A program made the translations under genes and the position numbers. From contig OY987264.1 in assembly GCA_963920665.1 (NCBI GenBank), positions 24,904,906-24,968,905 on the forward strand: a DNA stretch of 64,000 bases, written 5' to 3'. This stretch comes from Straminergon stramineum. Taxonomy: Eukaryota > Streptophyta > Bryopsida > Hypnales > Calliergonaceae. How positions within the stretch are numbered: position 1 is the stretch's first letter; every line of letters starts with the position of its first letter. The notes under the pieces were generated by a model. It searched no databases. It was not told the DNA's origin and saw only the letters and a program-made list of their open reading frames with translations. Below, piece after piece: positions 10,590 through 23,577 of this stretch.

Positions 10590-12060
10590 GAGTCAACTAC
10601 TCTGGAGTGCTTTTCAAGTAGCTGCTTCTTTTTCTTTTTGAATTCTAACTATCCTCTTTTCTCGAAGTACTGCAGTTTTCTTCGAGGCTACTACATTCGC
10701 CGTAGCAACCAACCCTACATCTATAAGAGTAGAAGCTTCCATATCAACAATCCCTGAAGAACGATCTCTGAAGTCCAGAATAGATCAACAATCCCTATAG
10801 GTGAAACTATTGCATCTAAAGTTCTAAACACTTCCTAGTCTCTACCGTCAAGTTCAACCTTCAATGGCGTTAACAATGAACCCCACTCTCTCAAGTTTAA
10901 ACTGCGCAATTAGAAGTTTAAACTACTATTTCGACCATATCTCTCAAGCCCTCAAAACTGCCGCAATGCTCCCGTTAAGGCATGACTGCATGAGCACCAT
11001 GAAGGCCAACCTCAATAACAACAAACTAAACAAACCTTACAAGCAACCAATTGCACTTTGAAGTTGCAACATGAAGTACAACAATAGGAAATCATCAAAT
11101 CACCAAACTCCAAGAAAAAAGGCACACCTAAATTGCACTGAAATGAACACAACAAAGACTAGAAGAATACATGCAAGTATGGTGCAACCATTACAAATTG
11201 ACAATTAATTGCAACCAATACAACGAAGCCTTCAAGAGTTCAAGGCTATAAGTCTACAACCATTATAGATTTACAATGTTCTTTTATTGATTATTTCCAC
11301 TTCTCCATTATACCACACCAGTGCAATCGCCTCAGTGAGTTATGACAAATGAAATTAAAACCTATAATTGAAGGCAAAAATACTAAATTTAAAACTTGTA
11401 AATGAAGGTAGAGCAAAATTTTTGGCGAATGTAATTGAAAGTTTGAAATTGTTGGCACCTAGAAATTCCCTAATCAAGTTGGTTGTTGCAGCCGCCTTAG
11501 TGAGTAACTCAGAAATGTGTATTCACAGCATTGTATAATGGGGTGATTGCAAGAAACACTTGTCCTATTTCTTGTCTTCTTGCCCTTGGACAAGTGGTTT
11601 TGTGCTCATAACTTCGGCATTCTTAGTTCGTTTGGCATGAAATTTGGAAGTAAGGTAGATGCGGAAGTTTCAGACATTCCATGATTTTTTCAAATTTTTA
11701 AAAATGATTCTACTATTTTTAACTTGCCCCCGATTGGATGTCTGTTTGGGCCATTTTAGGGGGGTTTGGTACTATTGGTGACCCCAAAAGCAAATTGGAA
11801 GCCACAAATTGGATATGTTGGAGGTGTACTACTTTTTCAAAGATTGTCAAAGAGATTTTGTGAAAATAGCAACATGTCATTCTGCACATGGGGTCAAAGT
11901 GACCTTCCTTTGTGTGAAGGCTACAAAGAGGGAAAAATTTTCCTACATGAAGTTTTTGGTGCAATGGGAGTGCAATCTTCTCTAGCAAAATGAATTTTTT
12001 TTTTGAATTTTTTTTGAATTATTAAAAATGAAAAAGTCAACAGACCCTGTTTTCTCTATT
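10590..12060. other. AT-rich intergenic DNA
   Basis: Several short ORFs (10864-11061 +, 11719-11988 -) show no family motifs. No tandem or inverted structure stood out. Confidence 0.3.
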
Positions 12061-12067
12061 TTCTATT

Positions 12068-12130
12068 GCTAGTGGCTTCTATAGTACTCCATAGTACTCT
12101 ATAGTACTACAAAGTACTACCTAGTACTAA
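12068..12130. repeat. Short tandem array of the palindrome AGTACT
   Basis: AGTACT occurs five times at roughly 10-12-bp spacing (contexts such as ATAGTACTCC and AAAGTACTAC), with one more TAGTACTG near 12187. Low-complexity minisatellite. Confidence 0.7.
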
Positions 12131-12469
12131 ATCAACGGTTCAGATTCACAAGCACAGTGCTAACACACAAATTTGATAGGTCCTCGTAGTACTGCTAGTC
12201 CTATGGCCAAAAACTACAATTTTGATCAAAAAACGTGAAGTGTTTCTTACAATCACCCAATGACGAAATGAAAATGGACAGCACAAGCTATAAATTTGAG
12301 ACTCAAGCTTCAAGGCGATTTTTGAAAAAACTAAACTCTTGAGTCTTGATTCCTGAACTAATTAAAATTCCACATTGGCCAACGATAACTTCATCATCAT
12401 AGAGAGTTAGAGACTTACAGAATTTAGAGATTGCATCGTTGTACCCCCCTCATCCCAAGCCTCATCATG

Positions 12470-13310
12470 ATCGCCCAACAACCCCAACTCGGCAACTCCC
12501 CAAGCTTCAAACTTCATCACGGTTGCAACGACTCAACCATCACTGCAGCAGTGTAGCACTACAGCCCCCTCATCCGCCTCATCGCCCAACAACCCCAACT
12601 CCTTGAGCTACAAACTTCATTGGGCGCGGCCAGTGTGTGCCATTGCCATGCTGCCTCAGCAGTTGCATCTTTCACATTTTACAACACTACCACAACCCAC
12701 TGCAACCACATTTTTGCTCACCAACGGGTACAAGCTCATCCGTGGTAGGCTTGCAATGCCCAACACCCCAACGACCCAACCTCTGGCGGCATTGGCACCT
12801 GCACCATTGTTGGCAATTTGGCTGTTGACCTATCCCAATGGAAGGAATTAGAGCATCATTTACAGATTGGTGACAATGAATGAGGCTTCACTTCTTCGTG
12901 CCCACAAGAGTGATTGGGCAACAGCAGTAACAAATGTTGTTCACCATTAGGCTTCAAATGCTCACCAAATCCTAGTATCTTAACCTATCTAGCAGAATCT
13001 CCGTTTCTAATTATGCTTTTACAATCTTCCAGGTGTTCTGTGATGGCATTACTCTATTCATTGAAGTCAGCTTTCAGAAACATTGTGGTTGCGACAATGG
13101 TGAGGTAATTGCACTTTGGCATTTTTGGAGTCATTTCCACCCTTTTTTTTTCTATAGGCTTGAAGTTGCCCCTTTTATTTTGGAAAAATTGGGCATTAAA
13201 CTGCCTAAAAAAAACTTTGCCTTCTAGTACTATTAATTTGGATCATTTTCCAACCAATGATGGTGTAGTGAAGTCCAATGATGTCCTTTGTATTCAATTC
13301 TGACAATGTC
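12470..13310. repeat. Duplicated segment and dispersed repeat copy
   Basis: CGCCCAACAACCCCAACTC occurs at about 12472 and again at about 12580, a local duplication. Around 13140-13215, TTCTATAGGCTTGAAG followed by TTGGGCATTAAACTGCC has a clear second copy at 32450-32505, so it belongs to a dispersed repeat. The small ORFs here are not recognised. Confidence 0.5.
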
Positions 13311-14258
13311 CTAGGATTCATTTCTAAAAAATTCTCCACAAGAGATTTGTTAGGAGTTATTGTACAGTTATAAATTGATTACATCATCTTTGATTCATTA
13401 GAGGTTGCATTTTGATTCCTTTTGCAAAGATTGAATTGCTATATAGTGGTATCTACTGATTTTTTTTCCTCGAGGTGTGGGAACTAGTTTTAGTTATTGT
13501 TGATCAAGTTGTGGAGGGTCAATTTCTTGCACCATATCTAATTTAATTTGAGACTAGTATATTTGGAGATAGAAGGATTATGTTTGAAAATTCATCTCAT
13601 TTTTTAATATTTAAAAATATATAATTGAATTTTATATGATTTAAAAAAAAAAAATTGTAAAAATCATAGTAAATACAAATATGCTCAAAGTAGTGTGAAA
13701 TTTTCACAAAAAATGGAAATAATAGTGTCAAACATCATGGTGTAATTGATGATGTCCTTGGCCCCATACCATGAGAAATTCAATAGAAAAAGTTCAAAAG
13801 TGGTGTATTTTTTAGCTTTCAAGATGCTATCTTCAAGGTGTCACAAAACTTGCAATTTTAGCAATTTTGAAAAAAAAAATGGAGTTAAAATTAGATTATT
13901 GGAGCTACATTTTTTTAGTTAAGCTTAAGAACATTTAAAATCAAGAACTATTTAAAACTAGAGATTTTGACTTTCAAAATGCAAGTGAGGCTTGCAATGT
14001 CCTTTAAGGGTTATGCAAGTGCAATAGGAATTTCCATGGCACCTTGAGATTGCGACGGGTCATACGAACATGAAGAGTGGGTAGTGTATTGGGGCAATAG
14101 AGTTTTTTGAAGATGTAGCATGGTCTTTGTTGGAGTTTTTTGGTCGCGTCCAACCATTCCAATAGTGACCGACATGTTGGCTCAAAATAAAAACTACATC
14201 AATTTTTGTGAATTCTTGCTAGGTCTTGGAGATAAAGGGGATTTGAGGTGAGTATAAA
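13311..14258. other. AT-rich intergenic DNA
   Basis: No gene recognised. At 13990-14010 TCCTTTAAGGGTTAT resembles a decayed TTAA-element right end (compare TCCTTTAGGGGTTAA), without a partner. Confidence 0.3.
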
Positions 14259-14621
14259 AGAACCACCCATTACCAACCACTTAAGCATTCTATGCATGAT
14301 TTGGAGTAGTAGAAGGCAATGTAAATTTTCTACCTTGTAGAAAGATAGAAATCACAAGAATTGCAAATTTCTTGAATTAAAATCACTATGAATTTTATTA
14401 ATCAAAAGTTTATATAGACCCATCCCCAACACGTAGAGTCTTCCATTACCAATCATTCAAAGATTATGTTGGCTCTCAAAACCAAGTTGATGTGTCATGA
14501 CATTGATTCCTAGAAGATAGTCAGAAACCAAAACTTGATGGTTAGAAATCAATTACTTCTCTCTTGAATTTCCCAATACCTATAGATTGGTCATGGGGCT
14601 TGGTTGGTAATGGGTGGTTCT
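14259..14621. mobile_element. MITE-like element with perfect 21-bp terminal inverted repeats, 363 bp
   Basis: The left end 14259-14279, starting AGAACCACCCATTACC, is the exact reverse complement of the right end 14601-14621. There is no coding capacity, and the interior is AT-rich. A target-site duplication was not resolved (flanks GTATAA and AATATACT), so the superfamily is open. Confidence 0.7.
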
Positions 14622-15624
14622 AATATACTATTGAGGTGCTAGTAACCCACCGGCCCGTACTTGTTGTCATGTGTAGGCTCCAGCAATATGGCACGTCCTT
14701 GTGGCATGACTGCTAAAGATGCTCTTAGCCCTTTAAGTTGGGGTGCCCTATGAATGTCTAATTGGATGACTTCCTCTAAGATTGTAGGATGATAAAAAAA
14801 ATGTTTCTTCATCCAAATTTGCTTTTGAATTTGCTTGAATAGATTTTTGGTGTACAATATTGAAAATTCCCTTAGTATGGTATTATTGAATTTTCTAAAA
14901 AAGAAGATGCTTAATCCATGGATCAGCCTTGGAGTGTATTTTGGCTATTTCTTGCTATTTACTCTTGATGTGAGTTTTAGCCATTAAAATGATATTTTTT
15001 GAAATTGAGTCCAACTTAGTGAAATGAAGTACAATTATCAAGTATAGTTTCTACTCCAATTGAAATTCTTCAAAATCCGTAAATTTCAATATTTTATAGC
15101 AATATGAACTTTTGGCTTGTAACCATGGTTTGTTCATTTCTAATTTAAGAGGGCCACAATAACTTTGGTTTCTACCATGATGATATGCACTATAATATAC
15201 ATTTATTGTTTAAATCTAAGATTTTTCGACTAAAGTTCATATTTGATATGAATTTTATTCATTATTTCTAACAAAATTCATAATAATTTCAAATTATCCC
15301 AAAAGAACTTGAAAATTTTAGGACTTGTAATAGACATATGACTTCATCTCTATAAAATAGATACACAAATTTTCATTTATATCTAGTTGCAAAATGATAG
15401 CAAATAGAGTGAGGATAGTGAGGCTTGAATTTAGTGGTCACTAGTGTGCCCTATGTCATTCCCACAACCATTAGGATGTCAGAAGTGATGGCTAAGCCCT
15501 CCTTAATATCTTGAAATAAAAGTAAAATTATTTTTCTAATTTTTTAATTAAAAAAAAATCGGAATTCAATAACTTTCGAAATTCACACCGTCGATCCAAA
15601 TGCTATGAAACAACCCTTGTGCAT
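14622..15624. other. AT-rich intergenic DNA
   Basis: No gene, tandem array or inverted structure recognised. The leftmost part overlaps a short unrecognised minus-strand ORF (14639-14857). Confidence 0.3.
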
Positions 15625-15628
15625 TTAA

Positions 15629-16561
15629 CCCCTAAAGGACCAAATGGTGTTTTTTTGGCAATATAGCGATTTTAGGCAGCTTACTATGGATGACACTTTT
15701 ATTTATTTTTATTTGAAATTTTCACACAACATGTGCCCAAGGAATAACTTTAGGGCCCAACAATTTTCATAACATTTGAATACATGGTTGAAAAGTTATT
15801 GTATGATATGTAGTTTTCATTGCTTGGTGGGTAGCTTGGGCAACAAAAAAAACTTCTTTAAAAATCACTTTTTTTTTAAAATAAAAATTTGAAATTTATT
15901 TTCTAGATTTATATATATACATGGAAAGCTTTGAATCATTCCATTTTGATTCATGAGATGAAAGTTATGAAGAGTTCTAGTTATGGGTAGTTTGTGGGTA
16001 GTTATAGAATTTCTACTCTAAAATAAACTTTGAAGACCTTTATTTAACTCAATTTTCATTATTTTTGGAAAAAATAAAAAATTCAGGTGTAGATTTTTTA
16101 TTACAACATGAAAACCATTGGGATTGGCATTTTTCAATTCTACAAATAAATTGTTAACAATTTAGTGTTTTGAATCATTCTCTATTTCTTTCTACTTACT
16201 AATTTTTTCCTATACGTTGTATAATTCCAAATAATCTAAAAAATTTCAAGCATGCATCCAACTTGACTTGAAAAGTGAATCCAAAGAGTTACAACCATCT
16301 AGGACATTTTTTCATAATGATTTGACCTTATGAAGTGTAGCTACCCAGGGTTTTGCAGGGCCCCCCAAAGGCTTTTTGTCAATTTAAATGCTAATATCTT
16401 GCAATCTGCATAGTGAAAATTTCTGAAAATTTTTCTACATCTTCTCAACCCAATGTACTACAAGATCCTACAATTACATGTGCCGAAAAATTTGGTACTT
16501 GTACTAGAAATGGCAGTTTTGGAGCGTTTTTGGTGAAAACATAGTCAAATACATTTATGGG
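15629..16561 (-). mobile_element. TTAA-flanked non-coding element, long family, copy 1 (933 bp)
   Basis: TTAA at 15625-15628 precedes CCCCTAAAGGACCAAATG. The other end is CATTTATGGG followed by TTAA at 16562-16565. It aligns throughout, in opposite orientation, with the two copies at 22.6-24.5 kb. Shared landmarks include CCAAATGGTGTTTTTTGGCA near one end and a GGCAGTTTTGGAGCG / CAAAAACTGTCAT region near the other. No ORF of note. It abuts another TTAA-bounded segment on its right. Confidence 0.8.
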
Positions 16562-16565
16562 TTAA

Positions 16566-17019
16566 CCTTGAAAGGACAAAACCTATTAACAAGGTAGTCA
16601 CTAAAAAATGATCCAATTTTTGGCCCAATATGTGCATTCTTTACTTCTACAATGATGTTGAAAGTCATCCATTGGCCACTTGTTGGCCTCATCATCCTTG
16701 TAGGACATGGCCCCTAGTGGCCAAAATAGTCATCAAAATGCTTTAGTTAATGGGTCAATAGGTGCATTCTTTGTTTCCACACATAATAATGAAATCATGC
16801 ATTGGACCTTTTAGATCTACAACATCCTTACATGGTTAAGCTAATGTGTATAACAAACTCCAACCTTTTTTGACAAGCCATTGGCTTGAATTAAGGGTCT
16901 ATTCATATATTAATGAATGACTTTATTGTTAACTCTAGAAACAAAGAATGTACATGTTGGTTCAAGAATTGGAGTATTTTGGTGACTAATTTTGATCATG
17001 GGACCGCATCCTTCTACGG
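16566..17019. mobile_element. Possible further TTAA-bounded element
   Basis: Lies between TTAA 16562-16565 (shared with the long element to the left) and TTAA 17020-17023. The ends, CCTTGAAAGGAC and (reverse complement) CCGTAGAAGGATG, are only weakly inverted. Its right part resembles the interior of the fragment starting at 17610, including the motif AATTGGAG. A decayed member of a third TTAA family is plausible. Confidence 0.4.
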
Positions 17020-17224
17020 TTAAACCAAACATTTTTGAACTTTTGAACAATGTTGACACATTGGCAAATCAAGTTTTAGCATCTCCACCGAGGCACCAAC
17101 AAAGGGTTTGGCATGCATAGAAGCTTTTAGCACACCCACCACTTGCAACATAAAGCCTTTGTGAACGTAGGCCACATGAAATTTGCATAGCCACACTCCA
17201 TCTTCCTATGTCTCACTTGTTTAA

Positions 17225-17446
17225 CCCTTGAACGCCATGTTGGTGACTGTAGAAATCAAACATTTTGGAACTGTGTAACATCATCTACTTTAAAAAAATC
17301 AAAAATAATCATTGGGAGTCAAACTATTGTTGAAGATCTTCCCTTTTCACCCCTAATGTCAAGGATGAATAGTTGCACTTCTGTCCTATACAAGAGAATT
17401 CCTCGTCATTCATCAGACAAAAAACGTCCGCCTTAGCATTTAGGGG
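17225..17446. mobile_element. TTAA-flanked non-coding element, short family, copy 2 (222 bp)
   Basis: TTAA at 17221-17224 and 17447-17450. Ends are CCCTTGAACG and, as reverse complement, CCCCTAAATGCTAAGG. It aligns in reverse with 5516-5737 over its length and has the same size. Shared interior blocks include the CGGACGTTTT end region, TAGTTTGACTCCCA / TAGTATGACTTCCA, and TTTAAAGTAGATGATGT. Confidence 0.75.
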
Positions 17447-17609
17447 TTAACTTTTGGCATAGCACTAATGAAAGGAAGTGCTAGGTCTTGTTTTTGATGG
17501 TGGGGTGGTCATGAATTTCGGCCCTACATTCATTTCATTAGGAGATTGCATTGAATGATCCACAAGTTGCGGGTTGGGAGAGGGCCCAAGGCCAAGTATA
17601 AGCAATTAA

Positions 17610-17750
17610 CCCTTCAACATCGAAGTGGACGTTTTGTGTCCGATGGATGACTTCACTATTGATTGTAGAAAAATAGAATGCACCTATTGGTCCAATAATT
17701 GGAGCAGTTTTGTTGACTACCTTATCATGGGGCTTCGTCCTTTAAGCACC
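17610..17750. mobile_element. Truncated TTAA-type element
   Basis: TTAA at 17606-17609 is followed by CCCTTCAACATCGAAGTGG, then CGTTTTGTGTCCGATGG, which also occurs in the short-family copy at 5.5 kb. The probable right end, CGTCCTTTAAG near 17737-17748, lacks the final TTAA, so the copy is incomplete. Confidence 0.5.
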
Positions 17751-18960
17751 CCCGTCCCTTGCCAGCTCAGTAATATAATAACTATGGACCCCACCTCCCG
17801 GCCTTGGGATGTGTGTTTGTCAGCCTGTCACAATTGGAACCTCGGAATTTGGGTTTTCGCTTCTCACTGGTGGGGGCGCTGTACACAGGCGGACCCTTTC
17901 AATGCTTCTGCACACGCCAAATGCTGAAACTGGCACCATTTTCCCGTGCCCCGGTGGAGACGCTCTTAGGACCTAGAATGTAACGCGCAAAGCCCTTGTC
18001 AGAAACACCAAGTCTTTAAGAAAATCCGTCTGTGGTTTGAGTCAGGGTGATGGGAAGTCCCTCCGTCATAAGAACGTCACAAACTTAATTTTTTTTAAAC
18101 AGTTGTGATGGGCCCAGTACGTTTCTTTCTTTGGATGAATCCATGACACCCAACTCTATCTTAAAGGTGTGCCTTTAATTTAGCATGGACTCCAGACTTC
18201 ATACTGGTCTCTTTTCATGCAATCGAGACAGGTGGAATACAATCATACGTTTAAATCCTTGACATCACAGTCACTCGGTTTCGCACTTGGTATGGTGATA
18301 AGCCGACCTGATCAATTGATTGATTGATTGATTGCACTCTCCATTGTACAATTAATGTTCCTAAATTCTTTTCCAATATGGAGTATATTACATCGTAACT
18401 TCAGGTAGGAGGCTCGAATTCCGCAATGGCATTTAGAATCGCCCCTACTTTAGCTCTGAGATGGATATGAGATGGTTCTTAAATCAACCTCTTCAGTCAT
18501 TTGAATGAATCAAGAAAAAAAGTATAATTTATTGCAAGAGCCAATCATTGTCCTTGCTTTCCCCATTTTTCTTTATACATTCAAGTGAACAATTTATGGA
18601 AGACCTAGTGTCATAAATAGTGACCTATGACACAGAAGTTTGAAAATTCATAACTAATTCAATAATGCTTCAAAAAATATGAAACCACTTGTGTTATATT
18701 CTACATCTATATCTCTTTGTCTGAAAAATAAACTAAAAATATTCCCAGAAAAAGATATACATGAAAAAGCAGACCAGCCCTTAGACGGGCGGTTTATGAG
18801 CCTACTACCTTAGTTGGAGACGCCAGCAGGAGTATCGCCCAGAAAGAAAACAAAAACAGGTGTCTGAAGTTAGTGCATCCCAGCATTACGGGAAAGTGCA
18901 TCTCTGCAAAACACAGCAGTTTTGCTGTTTCGTTGAACGAATTTCTGGTTTGATACTCTC
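17751..18960. other. Intergenic, mixed composition
   Basis: Somewhat GC-richer around 17750-17970. A (TTGA)n microsatellite lies at about 18316-18336. No family recognised. Confidence 0.3.
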
Positions 18961-20342
18961 CTACTTCTTGAGTGTCACGCTCTGGTTCTCCAACAATGCA
19001 TGTGAAATTATGGAGTTTGTAACATTGTTACTATATTGAATTGCGCGAAAAAGTGACGTTGAAAGAGTACAGGGAATTGCAGTTACAGAAAGTTGGTTTG
19101 ACTGGAGAGAAAGAGCTTCTCTTTTGGTTTTGCTACTTATAAAGAAATTTACCTGTAAATTACAAGGAGGCTCTAGCTTCAATTCAAGGTTGTCCAACCT
19201 TCATAACTTTTGTAGCTTTTATCTGTCAATTGCAAAGCGTTTCAGATCTTACACGTACCCTGTTGACTCAAAATTTGATCTATTGGAAACAAATTGGAGG
19301 AAGCAAGTAAGGGAAGAATGCTCAGTTGCACAAATATGTTTGAGTCGAAGCTGCAGTGACTTTTAGTAGACTGCGTGGGTAATTTTCGTGTATATTTATA
19401 TTTATGTTTGAGTCTGCTCTAACAATTTCAGTAAAGTAATTGTATTCATGTGGCAGGAAACTACTCCCCAGCTTTAGTCGTACGAAGTAAGGCACTTGGC
19501 AGCCTACTCTTCCTCTTCATTTTCATTATTCGGCATAAGAGCTTTTGTTTTGCATGATGACAAATGTAAGAACAAATATTCGTTGGCATTGACTCTGAGT
19601 CTTCATGTGAACAACTTTTTGACGCATGGGTGGTCAACTACTCGGGGACTAAATCTGAAAAGATGTCTGACTTCTAAAAGTCCTACAGTCAGGTTGCCTC
19701 CACGCCAGGAGAATCCCTTTTTCAACCAAACCTTTCGATCGAATTCTGATCCTTTCCCAAGCGTACTCCGGAGTATTTTTAGTTACTACCAGAGTTCCAA
19801 AACTCAGCTCAGATTCAGTGGATGCCACATGTGCTCCTTGTCTCTTCAGAAAGAATCTCTGCACGCGGCTGGCTTACCTTTTCTTCCATGCTGCGAGAAA
19901 GTCCTCTGGGCAAGCTACGCTGTGAGATGTGAGCTACTGTAGGTTTCATTTGAGGACTGATTTCCAAAGGCAGGAATCCAGAAGTAAAAGCAGCAGCCCT
20001 GATGTCACTGCAGAGCTCAAGGATTTGAAGCAGGTTCCTACCTACTCTCCACATCAATCATTCAACCGAAATTGGCTAGAGTGGCTTTCCACGGAGGGGA
20101 AGAGTTGCCTCCTATTTTGTAGTTGGTTAATTATATCTGTTGTGACTTCAGTGATAAACCAAGTCTGTGATTCCAAATACGAATTCAAACTTTTCGTGGT
20201 AAGCAATAATTAAATTTTTGTGTTTTCCCCTCCAAAGAATGCTCGAAGCACTATCCTAGGGAGGGATTTACATCAACCAACTCCTTCAGCCTCTGCATTG
20301 ACCCAGTCTCAGGTGGCCAAGCTTATGAGAGATGTCACTTGA
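18961..20342. other. Low-copy-looking stretch with unresolved ORFs
   Basis: Composition resembles the gene-bearing parts more than the surrounding repeats. Plus-strand ORFs at 19496-19942 and 19929-20213 are open for 148 and 94 codons. The second contains a hydrophobic stretch near FCSWLIISVVTSVI. A tempting continuation from GTAAGC at 20199 to an exon at 20238-20342 would need a 39-base intron, below the usual plant minimum. No ORF here matches a family I know. A host gene fragment is possible but unproven. Confidence 0.25.
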
Positions 20343-22330
20343 GATGGAAACTTGCTCATTGTGCATAATTTGCATAGTGGGCTTCAAAAACTGTCATTAC
20401 CAAGGTATGAGGATCCAAAATCAACCCTTTTCTAATTCCGCCATCTATATTTTGGTCATGAATGGCCACCCACCTTCACCTATAACCGCCACAAGGTTTC
20501 AAGAGCAATCAAAGGGAGTTGAACAATCCTTTGAGGCAATTAATGGGAGTTGAGCATTTCATGCTTCACAGGTGTTTGTTTAAAGAGAGTATAGAGGGCA
20601 TGAATAGGCAATAATGCTAGCGTGCAAATGTAGTCAAAGACATGAGCCAACAAGCCTTAAACCTAATTGTAGGTATGTATCTACAACCATTTGAAGGTGT
20701 TTTATAACATATGCACCTATAACATAGATATACTATAATATAGAAAGAGTCTATAACATAGCTACCTATAATATGGAGACCTATAACTATTGAAGGTGTC
20801 TATAATATAGACTCATAGGCTCATGGACTCATAGATTCTATGCTCACATGCTAAAACTCCTCCATGAATAGGTACATTGATAGTGCTCTCAAATTTCAAA
20901 ATCCATAGAGTATTGTATAAGTATCAAAAAATTATGAAAAAAACTTGGGTTGGTTTTTACTTGAGTAGACTAGCATTCTTATCTACCCAAACCATCATTT
21001 TGACCTTGCATCTAGGCTAAAATTCCAGCTATCTAAAAATAATAATCATTTTAGACCACACACCTAGCAGAGGCAACAAAAGTGTCAATTTTTAGTGCTT
21101 CTACCTTACATCAAATACTCTCATTAAGTTATGTTAAACTATTTTTTCAACATTTCTCACTAATTTAACTATGTAAATAACAAAACAGGGAATAAGATAT
21201 TTTTGAGTTTTTATTATGTCTCTACATTGTAGATTCTAAAATCTAAAATTTCATCATATACCTATATCTAAGATTGGGCCATCTAACTACAAGGGCAAGC
21301 TAATGAGAGTATTGAATGTTCACTTTCTTGGCTCTTTGTGGAGTCCCATATTGATTTATACTACACAAGGTAATTGAATTAGTGCAAGTGTAGTAATTCA
21401 ACACTTGAAGTTCCCTATCTCAAAAATAAAAAAATACTTTCAAAATTGCACAAAAATAACACTTTGGACTAAAAAAGTTGTAAATAAAATTTTGAACATT
21501 TTGAAGAACTTCAAACCATAGGATCTCATTCTTGACTTATGTTGCAATGACATATAAAAAGTTTAGGTCTTCAAGGCAACAATGCTATTTTGTAAGCATG
21601 TAAGCATGAGCCTATCAGAGTGTTGAGCAAGGATTATGTGAGCATTGAGCTGAAAAATTTGAAGAAGCATTAGAAAACTTACAAATATTTCTAAAAATAG
21701 ATTCCATCTTAAAATTTGAATCAAAGTTTATTATTTTTAGTAAATTGTAGTATCTACTACCATGGACTATTACCGTGGATATGTAGAATTTAGATGAAAA
21801 TTCTAATTTTCAATCTTGTCTAGAAGTATACACTATGAAGATGAAGAACCCAATTGATGGAAAGATGAATGGAGATGGAAATAAGTTTGTTTAGAATATT
21901 GGTTGATCATTGTCCTATAATAGCATGGATCCTCTTGGGGTCAATGGGAAGGTACCATTAATTTTCTCTTGATGTGTTCTTATTGGATTTGTTTAGTTTT
22001 TAGAAAAAAAATGTTGATGAGATTTCATTATGTGTGAAAAAAACTTAGCTGTAGTAAGTTTCATTTTTGTTAATCACTATTTTGTAGCTACGTGTATCTT
22101 CTCAGGACTGATGGGAAGGCACTTGCACTTATGTCTTAATGTATCAGTAATCAAACTTGTTAAGATTTTAGAAAATATTATTAAGATTTTAAGAAAATAT
22201 TTGGTTGAGAGGAATTACTTTTTATTTTATTTTGTAAAGAATGAACTTAGTTACACCAAAATGTAGATTCGTTGATCATTGTCCTCTTGTGGGACCCCCC
22301 AGGGATCCAATTCTTCAGTCTTGATCAAAT
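20343..22330. repeat. AT-rich repeat-derived DNA
   Basis: At 20690-20815 TATAACATAG-like words recur in an irregular array. From about 21500 to 21760 the sequence looks like a diverged inverted copy of 24560-24740: GCTATTTTGTAAGCATG against GCTATTTTGTGAGCATG, and TAGATTCCATCTTAAAA against GAGATTCCATCTAAAAT. These arms enclose the tandem TTAA elements. No gene recognised. Confidence 0.45.
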
Positions 22331-22342
22331 GGTCATTTGGTT

Positions 22343-22465
22343 GATCACCCCCCCCCCCCTCTTGTTGCTTGATAGCCCTTGGCATTGAAGAGACCCCCCA
22401 ACCCCCCCAAATAAAAAATAATAATAAAAAAATAAAAAAAAAAAAAAATAAAAAAAAAAATAAAA

Positions 22466-22496
<31 letters not shown>
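22343..22496. repeat. Low-complexity block: C run, A-rich run and (TA)n
   Basis: About 13 consecutive C near 22346, then A-rich sequence with scattered T from about 22410, ending in (TA)n at about 22474-22496. ORFs read across it only translate these runs. Confidence 0.85.
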
Positions 22497-22498
<2 letters not shown>

Positions 22499-22620
22499 CC
22501 ATCCGCAACTAGGAGGCTCTCTTTAGCACTAAGGGTTACCAAGCAACAAGAAGAAAGTGATCATAAAAATCTAAATTTCAATGGAACAAACTCACTTGAT
22601 TTCAAAAAAACCCTAATTAA

Positions 22621-23573
22621 CCCCTAAATGTATTTGTCTATGTTTTCACCAAAAATGCTTCAAAACTGCCATTTGTAGTACAAGTACCAAATTTTAGAAA
22701 AAATAAAATTTTGTACACATGTAACCATAGGATCTTGTATCACACTAGTTTGAGAAGATGTGGAAAAAATTTCAGAAATTTCCACCATGTACATTGCAAG
22801 ATATTAGCGTTTAAATTGACAAAAATCCCTTTCTTTACCCTGCAAAATTCTAGGCAGCTGCACTTCACAAGGTCATATCATTGAGAAAAAATGTCCACAA
22901 TGGTTGTAACTCTTTGGATTCATTCTTCAAGGCAAGTTGGCCACATGCTTGGAAATTTTTTAGATCATTTGGAATTATTTAACATATAGGAAAAAATTAG
23001 TAAGTAGAAAGAAGTAGAGAATGATTCAAAATATGAAATTGTTAACAATCTATTTATGGAATTGAAAAGTGACAATCCCAATGGTTGTAATGTTGTAATA
23101 AACAATCTACACCTAAAGTTTTTATTTTTTTCCAAAAATATTGAAAATTGAGTTAAATAAAGGTCTTCAAAGTTTATTTGAGTAGAGATTTCACAACTCT
23201 CCACAACTATCCACAAACTACCCACAACTAAAACTCTTCATAACTTTCATATCATAAATCAAAATGGAATGATTCAAAGCTTCCATGTGTATATAAATCT
23301 AAAAAAACAATTTCAAATTTTTATTTTAAAAAAAATGATTTTTAAAGAAGTTTTTTTTTGTTGCCCGAGCTCCTTGGCGAGCAATGAAAACTACATATCA
23401 TACAATAAATTTTTAACCATATATTCAAAAGTTATGAAAATTGTTGGGCCTTAAAGCTACTCCTCGGGCACATGTCTTGTGAAAATTTCAAAGAAATAAA
23501 ATAAAAATTCCATTTGTAGTGAACTGCCCTAAATTGCTATGCTACCAAAAAACACTGTTTGATCCTTTAGGGG
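22621..23573 (+). mobile_element. TTAA-flanked non-coding element, long family, copy 2 (953 bp)
   Basis: TTAA at 22617-22620, then CCCCTAAATGTATTTGTC. The right end is GATCCTTTAGGGG, followed by TTAA at 23574-23577. The perfect terminal inverted repeat is CCCCTAAA. It is closely similar along its whole length to the next copy and to 15629-16561 in reverse. No coding potential. Confidence 0.85.
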
Positions 23574-23577
23574 TTAA

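Noticed and set aside
18400..18430. tRNA B-box-like GGCTCGAATTCC
   Set aside because: No A-box or cloverleaf could be drawn around it.
19929..20342. Two-exon gene with GTAAGC at 20199 and acceptor at 20237
   Set aside because: The intron would be only 39 bases, below the usual plant minimum, and the peptide matches no family I recognise.
22251..22542. Minus-strand ORFs rich in Phe/Ile/Tyr
   Set aside because: They translate A-rich and TA low-complexity sequence.
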